Of a DNA stretch of 63,475 bases, positions 15,931 to 25,720 are shown piece after piece. Source of the stretch: Corallococcus interemptor (lineage in GTDB: Bacteria; Myxococcota; Myxococcia; Myxococcales; Myxococcaceae); the NCBI RefSeq assembly GCF_003668875.1, contig NZ_RAWM01000043.1, forward strand, positions 1 through 63,475. Reading direction: 5' to 3'. The position numbers and the translations under genes are program-made. The notes under the pieces were generated by a model. The model did not search any database and was not told where the DNA came from. It saw only the letters and a list, made by a program, of their open reading frames with translations. Each line of letters begins with the position of its first letter. The first letter of the stretch is position 1.

Positions 15931-16756
15931 CCGAACGCTCCGCGGCCATGTTGAATCGCGCATAGGCCAGCTGCACGGCCTTCGAATGCTGTTCGAGCCC
16001 TGTCAGGTCAAGCCGCTCGTCCGTCGGCAGGAGATCCACCGAAACCTCGGCGCCAGACATGGCTGCCGCTAGCGCCAACCCCCGCCTGCTCGAGCTGGCC
16101 AGCAGTTCGGCAATCGCGAGTTTGAGCCAAGGTTCCGCAGCCCCTTGTTTGAAAAGCAGGGCCACCGGGGCCAGCACCAGAGCGCAGATTCTCAGGGAAG
16201 CAAGCAGCGCCTCTGCCACTGGAACCGGCACGGAGGGAGAGTTGATGAACGCAAGCGGATCCTCACTCTTGTTCGGCGCATCGGGAGTCAGGGAACCCGC
16301 GATGTCCGGCGGCATCTTTTCCATGAGGTGCCCCAAGCACCGCATGGTCTCCGCGAGGTTGAGGTGCAAGTTGTGCAAGAACGGCACGGAGGCAGGTCCC
16401 AAAGCCTGCACCAGCACCGCAGGAGAGACCTCTTCATTCGAGCCTTCTGCAAATCCGCCTTCCCCTTCGGGAAGAAGGCCGTCACGGGTGCTTTCCCCTA
16501 CGAACTGCTGTGCCTCGTGAAACCGAGGATCTCCAATCACCGCATCAATCCGGTTGATCAGATCATCCCGGTCTTCCGCCTCAAGGATGTAGCCTCCAAA
16601 AGAGCCACTGAGTTCGTGAATCTGCTCAAGGAGCGCACGTTCCTGAGGGGTCATCCGCTCCCGCGCCACGAGCGAGAAGACCCTCTCGACAAGCGCCAGA
16701 AGGCCCGCCCCACCGGGCAGGGAGAACGCGGAAGGGAGTGCTGCGGAGGTCGACAT
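15902..16756 (-). CDS. Hypothetical protein, 284 aa, partner of the MazF-like gene
   Basis: A mostly alpha-helical protein without recognisable domain. Features are an acidic middle (LPEGEGGFAEGSNEEVS), a hydrophobic helix at about residues 190-215 (ALLASLRICALVLAPVALLF) that could be a membrane segment, and a second Ala/Leu-rich helix. The start ATG at 16756 (MSTSAALPSAF) follows a plausible AGG. It overlaps the downstream MazF-like gene by 29 bases, so the two are one transcription unit. Codon use is less GC-biased than in the flanking genes, which suggests horizontal acquisition. It does not look like a DNA-binding antitoxin. Confidence 0.7.
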   Translation of the reverse strand: MSTSAALPSAFSLPGGAGLLALVERVFSLVARERMTPQERALLEQIHELSGSFGGYILEAEDRDDLINRIDAVIGDPRFHEAQQFVGESTRDGLLPEGEGGFAEGSNEEVSPAVLVQALGPASVPFLHNLHLNLAETMRCLGHLMEKMPPDIAGSLTPDAPNKSEDPLAFINSPSVPVPVAEALLASLRICALVLAPVALLFKQGAAEPWLKLAIAELLASSSRRGLALAAAMSGAEVSVDLLPTDERLDLTGLEQHSKAVQLAYARFNMAAERSGEPVYPSSS

Positions 16757-16871
16757 GGGCGCGGGCAATATACCGTCAGTCACGAACACCGGCATCCTCT
16801 CCACCAAGGATGTATTCAAGCGTAAGCAGGCGCCCATCCTGCTCCGCCCCTCTGACATTCGCAGAGCGCGT

Positions 16872-17384
16872 CTAGCGGCGCCCGAGCCCCAGCCCCGCCA
16901 CGATGCGCCCGGCGATCTCATCCGGCGGGGGCGTCACGTCCACGGTGAAGGCGTCGTCGGGCACCTCCAGCGTCTCCAGCTGGCTGTCGAGCAGCGCCGC
17001 CGGCATGAAGTGGCCCAGGCGCTTCTGGAGCCGCTCGCGGATGACGGACGCGGGCGCGTGCAGGTACACCCAGCGCTCGCGCTCGGGGTCCACGGTGAGG
17101 CGCGCGCGGTAGAACTGCTTGAGGCCGGAGAACGCCAGCACCAGGTCCTCGTCCTGCTCCAGCGCCTTCTCCATCCGTGCTCGCAGCAGCTCCAGCCAGG
17201 GCTGCCGGTCCACGTCCGTCAGCGGCGTGCCCTCGGCCATCTTCCGCCGGTTCTCCACCGAGTGCAGGTCGTCCGCGTCCACGAACGTCCACCCCAGCCG
17301 GTCCGCGAGCATCCGGCCCACCGTGGACTTCCCGGTGCCGGAGACGCCCATGACGATGACCACCATGCCGTTGCCGCCTCCCAC
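16872..17384 (-). CDS. gntK: Gluconokinase (thermoresistant type)
   Basis: Phosphorylates D-gluconate to 6-phosphogluconate, feeding the pentose phosphate and Entner-Doudoroff routes. The 170-aa length and features are those of the small P-loop gluconokinases: MGVSGTGKSTVG (P-loop), FVDADDLHSVENRRKMAEG with PLTDVDRQPWL (substrate region), LAFSGLKQFYRARL in place of the usual CSALK-RYRD, and VYLHAPASVIRERLQKRLGHFMP. The replacement of the usual Cys-Ser-Ala by Phe-Ser-Gly is a modest divergence. The start could also be the second Met (17366). No gluconate transporter or other gluconate gene is near. It is divergent from the Cys-rich lipoprotein gene. Confidence 0.88.
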   Translation of the reverse strand: MGGGNGMVVIVMGVSGTGKSTVGRMLADRLGWTFVDADDLHSVENRRKMAEGTPLTDVDRQPWLELLRARMEKALEQDEDLVLAFSGLKQFYRARLTVDPERERWVYLHAPASVIRERLQKRLGHFMPAALLDSQLETLEVPDDAFTVDVTPPPDEIAGRIVAGLGLGRR

Positions 17385-17563
17385 TCACTCGCGCGTCCTC
17401 CATGCTGCGGCCTCCGCCGCCCCGGCGCCACGCGAGAAGTGCCAGCGGTGACACACCGGACATCCGGCCCCCGCGCTTGAGCGTCCGCTGTCCAACGCCT
17501 TCGGGCCCCGGCCCGCCGCTCTTTCCACGCAGCGGCGGCAAACCGCTACCCTCCTTCGCCATC

Positions 17564-18394
17564 ATGACTTCCGTGGGAGCAACCCCCGGCCGGATGCTCG
17601 CCCGGCTCCTCTTGTCCTGCATCGTCCTGGGTTCGGTGGCACTGGCCGCCTGCCGGGACCCCGCCGCCGCGGCTGGCACCGCCCTCTTCGTCACCGCGGA
17701 CTTCGACCCCGCGCTCAACCTCACCCAGCTGCGCGTCACCACCACCGTGGCGGACGGCACCACCGTGCCGGACGGGCTGCTGCCGGATGACTCCAGCCGC
17801 CTGCTGCGCAGCGGCGAGACGTTCCGCGTCCTCCTCGAGGGCGCAAGCGACGGCACCCAGGCCACCGTCCGCGTGGACGGCCTGCGCGAGGACGGCACCG
17901 TCGCCGCCACGGGTGAGGCGACCGCCAGCGTGCGTGACGGCTACGAGGTGGAAGCCAGCGTGCGGCTGACCGCCACGGGCGGAGGCGGCGGTACCTTCTG
18001 CCTGGACTGCCCGGACGGCTGCTGCCGCGAAGGCGTGTGCACGGCCCGCACGTTCCGCACCTGCGGCGTGGGTGGTGTCGCGTGCGAGGCCTGCGACGCG
18101 GACCGCACCGACTCCTGCACCAGCCGGGGCACCTGCGGCTGTGGCACCGGCCCGGCCTGCGGCAACAACGCCAACAGCTGCAAGGGCGGCAAGTGCTTCT
18201 GCGGCTCCAACAACGCCTGCGGCCCGGGCCTGGCGTGCATTGGCGGCTTCTGCAAGTGCGACCCGTCCACCTGCAACGGCTGCTGCGATGGCAACAGCTG
18301 CTTCGCCGCGCCCGACAAGAACCACTGCGGCAAGGGCGGCCAGGCCTGCAAGAAGTGCGACAAGCGCTGCAACCCGGACGGCAGCTGCGACTGA
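17564..18394 (+). CDS. Cys-rich lipoprotein
   Basis: A 276-aa predicted lipoprotein: signal LLLSCIVLGSVALAAC with the lipobox Cys at about residue 28. A beta-rich middle domain (residues 30-145, FVTADFDPALNLTQLRVTTT and later strands) resembles an Ig-like or carbohydrate-binding fold. A Gly-linker (GGGGG) is followed by about 130 residues containing 28 cysteines in CC, CxC and CxxC spacing, which should form many disulphides or a stalk-like array. Two forms of repeat, CGxxxxC-CKGGKCFC, are visible. Probably exposed on the outer membrane. Its stop lies one base from the stop of the convergent ceramidase gene. Function unknown; adhesion or sorting is possible. Confidence 0.75.
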   Translation: MTSVGATPGRMLARLLLSCIVLGSVALAACRDPAAAAGTALFVTADFDPALNLTQLRVTTTVADGTTVPDGLLPDDSSRLLRSGETFRVLLEGASDGTQATVRVDGLREDGTVAATGEATASVRDGYEVEASVRLTATGGGGGTFCLDCPDGCCREGVCTARTFRTCGVGGVACEACDADRTDSCTSRGTCGCGTGPACGNNANSCKGGKCFCGSNNACGPGLACIGGFCKCDPSTCNGCCDGNSCFAAPDKNHCGKGGQACKKCDKRCNPDGSCD

Positions 18395-18395
18395 G

Positions 18396-20456
18396 CTAGC
18401 GCACGCTGAACGGGCGCGAGCTTCCCGAGTATGGATGGATGCGCCCGTCCCAGCCCGACTTCCAGTTGCCCTCGTGCACCAGCCGGTACGTGCCCGGCTG
18501 CGCGTCCCTGGGGATGGGCCAGTCGATGCGCACCTGAGAACACGCGAGCGTGGGCACGCAGTACTCGCGCTGCCAGTGGTACAGCGCGGCGCCGTCCCCG
18601 TCGTTCGCGATGTCCTTCCACGTGCCGTCCGCCTGCCGCTGCTGCACGCGCAGGAACGTCCCGCCCAGCTTCAAGTCGTTGCGCGGATGGCCGCCCCAGA
18701 AGGTGACGCTCGCCGTGTCGCCCCGCGCGTAGGCCGCCTTCGCCTCCTTCGCGACGGCGCCGAAGTCCACCCAGAGCAGCTTGTCGTCGAACACCACGCC
18801 GGGCTGCAGCCCCACCACCGCCTTGCGCAGGTCGCGCGGCGTGGGACCGGGCGCAACGGAGGCCCCTTCGCGCAGGCTGGCCGCGAGCCCGGAGAAGGAC
18901 TGCTGCAGCGCCGCCAGCGTCCACGGGCCGAAGTGCGTGGACGCGCCTTCATAGTCCTGGCGCGCGTACTCCTCGCGCGTGGCCACGTAGCCTGAATAGG
19001 CATTGGCCGGCCCCGCGATGACCACGTCCGTCACGCCCGCGCCCTGCAATTGCGCGCGCACCGTGTCGCGCAGGCGCCGGCCCGCCATGGTGGTCACCTC
19101 GAAGGGCACCGCCACCAGCGCCAGCGGCCCCACCGTCACCACCTGGAGCGGCAGCACCTCCGGCGACCACGGGTAGGGCTTCATGGTGCCCATCTCCAGC
19201 ACGATGGGCTTCTCCCCCTGGCAGGGCGTGGTGACGGCGGCGCAGGAGAACTGGCTCCACACGTCGTGCACGGACTCGCACGTGGCCCCTTCCGAACCGA
19301 AGCCGGGTCCGTCCTCCGCGCCGGCGATCATGGACAGGCCGATGGCCGCGGGGCAGGTGCGGTGCGCGCTGCCATCCGCGAACGCGGGCGCGACGTCCAC
19401 CGCGTCCATCTTCACGTAGGTGTGCCGGGAGTCCACGCCGCCCATCACGGGCATGCCCGCGTTCGTCCACAGGTGCTCGGCGAAGTCGGACTGCTTCTTC
19501 GCGGAGATGGCCGCGTCCTCGAAGTCGTTCGCGCCTCCGCCGTTCGTGCCGCCCAGGATGTTGGGCGTGACGTCGCCCTCGTTGGAGTTGGCGAACGCCG
19601 CCACGAAGGAGTCCGGGCCTCCGGGCGTCCGGCCCCCCTTCTCCACTTCGAAGGTGTGCGCCGCCATCCCCTTGTTGTCGCCGCTGATGTACGGGTTCGT
19701 GTTGCCAAAGGACGTGGCGTGCACGGCGAACCAGTTGACGAGCCCCAGCTCGCGCCCGTCCGCGCCCGTCATCCGGAGCAGCGTCATGCGCGTGTCCACG
19801 TTGTCGGGATAGCGGGCGCGCTCGGCCTCCGGATTGCGCAGGTAGGCGTCCGGCGAGCGGTTGGCGCTGGCACCGTGAAGGTCCCCCGAGGCCAGCCGCA
19901 GCGAGCCCTCGGCCAGGCGCGCGTTGGCGCGAAGGATGGAGTCGGTGATGCCGGAGACGATGGCCTCGAAGTTCTGCGGCACGAAGCCGAAGGTGGTCAG
20001 GTTGTAGAACGTGTAGTGGGAAAAGCCGCCCGGCCCGGAGTGCGTGTGCGTGGCGCTCAGCAGCACGTTGTCGTCGGAGAACGTGTCACCCAGCTTCGCG
20101 CGCAGCCGCTCCACCACCTGCTGCTTCACCGCCTGGAACACCATGCCCAGGTCCGCGCTGACGAAGGCCACCTTCTTGCCGTTGCAGGGCGACGCGATGA
20201 CGAACGCCCGTGAGAAGAGCCGCAGGTGGATGCCCTCCGTCTTCTGGCCCACCTGCCCGTAGCCCATCATCCCCACCTCCGCCGCGGGGCCCGTGATGTC
20301 CGAGCGCGCCGCGCCGATGAGGAAGTTCGACGAGCCCGCGCAGGCGTTCGCCGGAGCTTGGGGTGACGGCTCCTGTGCGCGGGCCGGGCCCAGCGCCAGC
20401 ACGCAGCCCAGCAGCAACCCGAGCACGGGGGCGAGGCGGGCATTCAGCGTGCGCAT
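18396..20456 (-). CDS. Neutral ceramidase, secreted
   Basis: Hydrolyses the amide bond of ceramide to sphingosine and a fatty acid. The 686-aa protein has a signal peptide (residues 1-27, APVLGLLLGCVLALGPARAQ) and the family hallmarks in order: IGAARSDITGPAAEVGMMGYG near the mature N-terminus, SADLGMVFQAVKQ, the metal-site HTHSGPGGFSHY, NPYISGDNKGMA with the candidate nucleophile Ser, FANSNEGDVTPN, and a C-terminal Ig-like domain ending SSRPFSVR. The ATG at 20456 gives the signal peptide directly; the frame upstream to 20582 is not signal-like. It may help prey lipid digestion or remodel the cell's own sphingolipids, which myxobacteria make. Confidence 0.93.
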   Translation of the reverse strand: MRTLNARLAPVLGLLLGCVLALGPARAQEPSPQAPANACAGSSNFLIGAARSDITGPAAEVGMMGYGQVGQKTEGIHLRLFSRAFVIASPCNGKKVAFVSADLGMVFQAVKQQVVERLRAKLGDTFSDDNVLLSATHTHSGPGGFSHYTFYNLTTFGFVPQNFEAIVSGITDSILRANARLAEGSLRLASGDLHGASANRSPDAYLRNPEAERARYPDNVDTRMTLLRMTGADGRELGLVNWFAVHATSFGNTNPYISGDNKGMAAHTFEVEKGGRTPGGPDSFVAAFANSNEGDVTPNILGGTNGGGANDFEDAAISAKKQSDFAEHLWTNAGMPVMGGVDSRHTYVKMDAVDVAPAFADGSAHRTCPAAIGLSMIAGAEDGPGFGSEGATCESVHDVWSQFSCAAVTTPCQGEKPIVLEMGTMKPYPWSPEVLPLQVVTVGPLALVAVPFEVTTMAGRRLRDTVRAQLQGAGVTDVVIAGPANAYSGYVATREEYARQDYEGASTHFGPWTLAALQQSFSGLAASLREGASVAPGPTPRDLRKAVVGLQPGVVFDDKLLWVDFGAVAKEAKAAYARGDTASVTFWGGHPRNDLKLGGTFLRVQQRQADGTWKDIANDGDGAALYHWQREYCVPTLACSQVRIDWPIPRDAQPGTYRLVHEGNWKSGWDGRIHPYSGSSRPFSVR

Positions 20457-20665
20457 GGCATCCTCCACGGCCTTCCGGCAAGAAGCAGGGCCCCGGAAGG
20501 CGGCGCACCCAGCGTGTCGCCATTGCCCCCCGAAGGGCAGCGCGCGCGAGGGCAGGCCGTCCGGCGCTCCACACTCGAACACGGGAGCGCGGCGGATTCA
20601 GTCCAGTTCGCGGCAGCGGACGGGCAGCGCGCTGCTTCGCACGCACGCGGAATGCGGGCTTTGGC

Positions 20666-22780
20666 TCAGGCGACGCGTGCGGCCCGCGCGGCGGCGTGCA
20701 GGGTGACGCGGAAGGTGGCGCCGTGGCCCGGCGTGGACTCCGCCGCGATGGTGCCGCCCAGCGCGCGCACGATGGTGTCGCAGATGGACAGGCCCAGGCC
20801 GGTGCCCTGGCCCGGCGCCTTGGTGGTGAAGAAGGGGTCGAAGATGCGGCGCAGCAGCTCCGGCGCGATGCCCCGGCCCGTGTCGCGCACCTCCACCACG
20901 ACCCGGCCGTCGTCGTCCATGCGGCTGATGAGGCGGATTTCGTGCGCGTCCGTGAAGCCCTCCGGAATCGCGTGCGCGGCGTTGATGACCAGGTTCAGGA
21001 ACACCTGGAACAGCTTGCCCTCGTTGGCGCGCACCGTCGGCACGGCGCCGTACTGCTTCACCAGCCGGGCGCGCGGCCGGATTTCACTGGCCGCCATCTG
21101 CGCGACGGAGTCCAGCACGCGGTGCAGGTCCACCGCCTCCTCGTGCGCGTCGTCCACGCGGGAGAAGACCTTGAGCTGGCGGACGATCTGGCGCATCCGC
21201 TCGGAGCCTTCCCGCGCGTCGTCCAGCACCTGCTGGTACTCCAGCAGCTCCTCGGTGCCCAGGGGGCGGGGCATGGGGCCCAGCGCGCGGTGCAGGAACT
21301 CCAGGTTGGACAGCACGTAGGACAGCGGGTTGTTCAGCTCGTGCGCGATGCCCGCGGCCAGCATGCCCATGGAGGCGAGCCGGTCCCCCAGCATGAGCTG
21401 CGCCTGCATGTGCTTGCGCTCGGTGAAGTCGCGCGCCACCGTCACGCGCGCGGGCACGCCGTCGAAGAGCACGCCCAGCGTCACCAGGTCCGCGCTCACC
21501 ACCTGCCCGTCGCGGCGCACCAGCGGCACTTCATGCGAGCGGGCCGCCAGCGCCCCGTCCTGCGCCTCCTCCAGGTGGCGGCGCGCCACCTCCTGGTCCT
21601 CGCGCCGCACCAGGCCCAACAGGTGCCGGCCCAGCAGCTCCGCGGGGTCCTGGTAGCCCAGGTAGTTGGCCATGGCCGGGTTCACCGACAGGAGCATGCC
21701 GTCCGTGGTGTGCACCACCACGGGGTCCGGGAACCCTTCGATGAGCAGGTGGAAGCCGGCCTCCGTGCGGCGCAGCGCCGTCTCCGTGCGCATGCGCAGC
21801 GCGTCCGTGGTGTGCTGCTCCAGCGCCAGCGACAGCGCGCCGGCCGCGCCGGAGAGCAGCTTCACCTCCACGTGTGACCAGGGCCGCGCGTCGTCGCAGT
21901 TGTCGAAGCCGATGAAGCCGAACGGCTCGCCGTGCACCACCAGGGGCAGCACCAGCAGCGAGCGGATGCCCTGCGCCAGGAGCACGGGCGCGTTGTCCGC
22001 GCCGAAGTCCTCCGGCGCGCCCTGCACGGCCTCGCCCCGGTGCAGCTGCTGCAGCTGGGGCAGCGTGAAGGCCTGGTCCACGGGCCACGCCTGCGTGTCC
22101 GGGTTGTCCAGCTCGCGCGAGATGCCGGGCGCGCACCACTCCGCGCGCTGGGACTGGAGGATGCGTCCGGAGCCGTCGCGGTGGAACTCGAAGACGTAGG
22201 CGCGGCTGGCGCCCGCGACGCGGCCCAGCGGATCCAGGATGGAGTTGTACAAATCCCCGGAGGCCTCCGGCGCCAGCAGCCGCCGCTGCACCTCCACCAT
22301 GGCGCCCAGGTAGCGCTCGCGCGTGGCGGCGGCGTCCTCCGCCAGGCGGCGCGGGGTGACGTCCACCAGCGTACCCAGCACGCCCCCCAGGTGCTCCGGA
22401 TCCGCGGTGGCGGACAGCTCCACCCAGCGCGGCTGCGTGCCGCCGGACATCCGCAGCTCCAGCCGCGTGGGCGCGTCCGTGCGCGCGGAGGCCGTGCGCG
22501 ACAGCAGCGCCCGCGCCTGGTCCCGGTCCTCCGGATGGAACAGCTCCACCAGCGCGCGGCCCGTCCACGCGTGCACGGGGGCTCCGACCAGGCGCTCCCA
22601 CGCGGGGCTCGCCAGGACGAGCCGGCCCGCGGCGTCCAGTTCGAAGAGCACCTCGCGCAGCAGTGAGCCGGCGCGCTGGAAGCGGCGCGTGTCCACGAGG
22701 TCGCTCGCGACGGATGACTGCCCCAGGGCAGTGGCGCTCCCCGTCTCGCGTTGCTCCTGCGACACCGCGGCCTCCTTCAT
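20666..22780 (-). CDS. PAS-GAF-PAS sensor histidine kinase (soluble)
   Basis: A 704-aa kinase without membrane helices. Domains in order: PAS (about 38-145, LFELDAAGRLVLASPAWERL), GAF (about 160-325, ending LALEQHTTDAL), a second PAS (about 340-458, VVVHTTDGMLLSVNPAMANY), the phosphoacceptor helix with AGIAHELNNPLSYV (His near 480), and the ATPase with NLVINAAHAI (N), VRDTGRGI (G1), FFTTKAPGQGTGLGLSI (G2). The GAF domain could bind a small ligand or chromophore, but no Cys typical of phytochromes is evident. GTG 22783 or ATG 22780 is the start. No receiver domain or regulator gene is adjacent. Confidence 0.9.
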   Translation of the reverse strand: MKEAAVSQEQRETGSATALGQSSVASDLVDTRRFQRAGSLLREVLFELDAAGRLVLASPAWERLVGAPVHAWTGRALVELFHPEDRDQARALLSRTASARTDAPTRLELRMSGGTQPRWVELSATADPEHLGGVLGTLVDVTPRRLAEDAAATRERYLGAMVEVQRRLLAPEASGDLYNSILDPLGRVAGASRAYVFEFHRDGSGRILQSQRAEWCAPGISRELDNPDTQAWPVDQAFTLPQLQQLHRGEAVQGAPEDFGADNAPVLLAQGIRSLLVLPLVVHGEPFGFIGFDNCDDARPWSHVEVKLLSGAAGALSLALEQHTTDALRMRTETALRRTEAGFHLLIEGFPDPVVVHTTDGMLLSVNPAMANYLGYQDPAELLGRHLLGLVRREDQEVARRHLEEAQDGALAARSHEVPLVRRDGQVVSADLVTLGVLFDGVPARVTVARDFTERKHMQAQLMLGDRLASMGMLAAGIAHELNNPLSYVLSNLEFLHRALGPMPRPLGTEELLEYQQVLDDAREGSERMRQIVRQLKVFSRVDDAHEEAVDLHRVLDSVAQMAASEIRPRARLVKQYGAVPTVRANEGKLFQVFLNLVINAAHAIPEGFTDAHEIRLISRMDDDGRVVVEVRDTGRGIAPELLRRIFDPFFTTKAPGQGTGLGLSICDTIVRALGGTIAAESTPGHGATFRVTLHAAARAARVA

Positions 22781-22917
22781 CACGGATGAAACGGAATGAA
22801 ACCTGGATTGAAGGAAAACCCACCCCGTGCGTCCGGGCTGAAGCCCTCTCTCCGTCTCACCGCGGCCTGAAGCATAGGGCGCGCGAATGTTTCAAAGTCA
22901 ATGGACCCACCCGGGAC

Positions 22918-23586
22918 TCAAGGGTTTCCCTCTGTATCAGGAGGCTCCCAGCCCCCGGGGATTCCAGAACGTGGACGTTGACGGCGGTCCCCCAGCAGGC
23001 GTGCAGGCACGCCGCCGACGATGGCCCACGGAGGCACGTCGCGCGTGACGACGGCGCCCATCCCAATCACCGCGTGGTCGCCCACGGTGACGCCGTCGGT
23101 GATGCCCGCGTTGGCGCCCACCCAGACGTCCTGGCCGATCACGATGCCCCTGGACGTGACGGGCTGTTCGCGCACGGGGCGGTCCGGCGCGAGCCCGTGG
23201 TCGAAGGCGTAGAGCGTGGCGCCGGTGGCGATGCGGCTGCCCTCGCCGATGCGGATCCCGCACGCGCCGCCATCCAGGCTCACGCGCGCGTTGAGGCTGA
23301 CGCGAGGCCCCAGCACCACGGGCCCGTGCACGAAGGCGTCCGCGCCAATGCTGCACCCCGGCCCGATGCGCACCGTGCGGCCGGGCTCCGCGAAGATGCG
23401 CGCCTCCGGGGCGATGAAGCAGCCTTCGGCGATTTCGACGGTCTCCAGCGCGCGCAGGCGGTCCTGCACCTCGCGCTGCCAGGCCTCCGCCCACTCGCGG
23501 TGGCGCGGCTTCAGGCTGAAGTAGAGCCACGGCATCCACGACAGCCGCAGCTTGTGTTGTTCACGGCGTTGCGCGTCCAGGTCCAC
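22918..23586 (-). CDS. Left-handed beta-helix acyltransferase (maltose/galactoside O-acetyltransferase-like)
   Basis: A 222-aa enzyme of the hexapeptide-repeat acyltransferase superfamily, which usually transfers acetyl groups from acetyl-CoA to sugars. Hexapeptide turns run from about residue 70: [52 protein letters not shown] (with the catalytic-type His), [20 protein letters not shown] and [20 protein letters not shown], then [12 protein letters not shown]. The N-terminal 60 residues are helical and aromatic. It lies 27 bases after a histone-deacetylase-like gene in the same direction, so the two are probably one operon. Target probably a cell-surface or secondary sugar. Confidence 0.87.
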   Translation of the reverse strand: MDLDAQRREQHKLRLSWMPWLYFSLKPRHREWAEAWQREVQDRLRALETVEIAEGCFIAPEARIFAEPGRTVRIGPGCSIGADAFVHGPVVLGPRVSLNARVSLDGGACGIRIGEGSRIATGATLYAFDHGLAPDRPVREQPVTSRGIVIGQDVWVGANAGITDGVTVGDHAVIGMGAVVTRDVPPWAIVGGVPARLLGDRRQRPRSGIPGGWEPPDTEGNP

Positions 23587-23613
23587 GCCGTCCTGACTAC
23601 CACGGGTGTGGCT

Positions 23614-25374
<1,761 letters not shown>

Positions 25375-25478
25375 CCGCGCCTCGCGGGCGGCTGGGGACG
25401 GTGGGCGTTCAGGGGAGGAAGGGACACGGGCGGTGGGGCGGACAGGGTGGAGTCCCCTTCATCCTGCGAGGGGACCGT

Positions 25479-25606
25479 CGGCGCAAGGCTCATTCCACGG
25501 GGCGCTGGGCCTCCTCTCGCAGGGCGGGGCGGCGACGGTGACGAACAGCGCCCACGCAAGCCCGGCCACCCAGCCGCCGAGCACGTCCGTGGGGTGGTGC
25601 ACGCCC
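25479..25606 (-). pseudogene. Remnant of the 3' end of a PAP2 phosphatase gene (left direct-repeat copy)
   Basis: These 128 bases match 28712-28861, the 3' end of the intact PAP2 gene, in the same orientation. There are three substitutions and a 22-base gap, after position 25530. The encoded peptide reads HHPTDVLGGWVAGLAWALFV, versus HYPTDVLGGW in the intact protein, then runs out of frame because of the gap. The match stops abruptly at 25606 and unrelated DNA follows. The rest of the gap 25375-25720 (about 345 bases) contains nothing else that I recognise. Confidence 0.85.
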
Positions 25607-25720
25607 CGATGTGCCGGTTGGGCAACAGCGGGACTGGACACGCGTGAGACATCTGAAACCCCTCTCACCTACACTCTCCGTGCGTGAGGCCATGGCATTC
25701 ACTCGGATGAGGGCCAGAAC

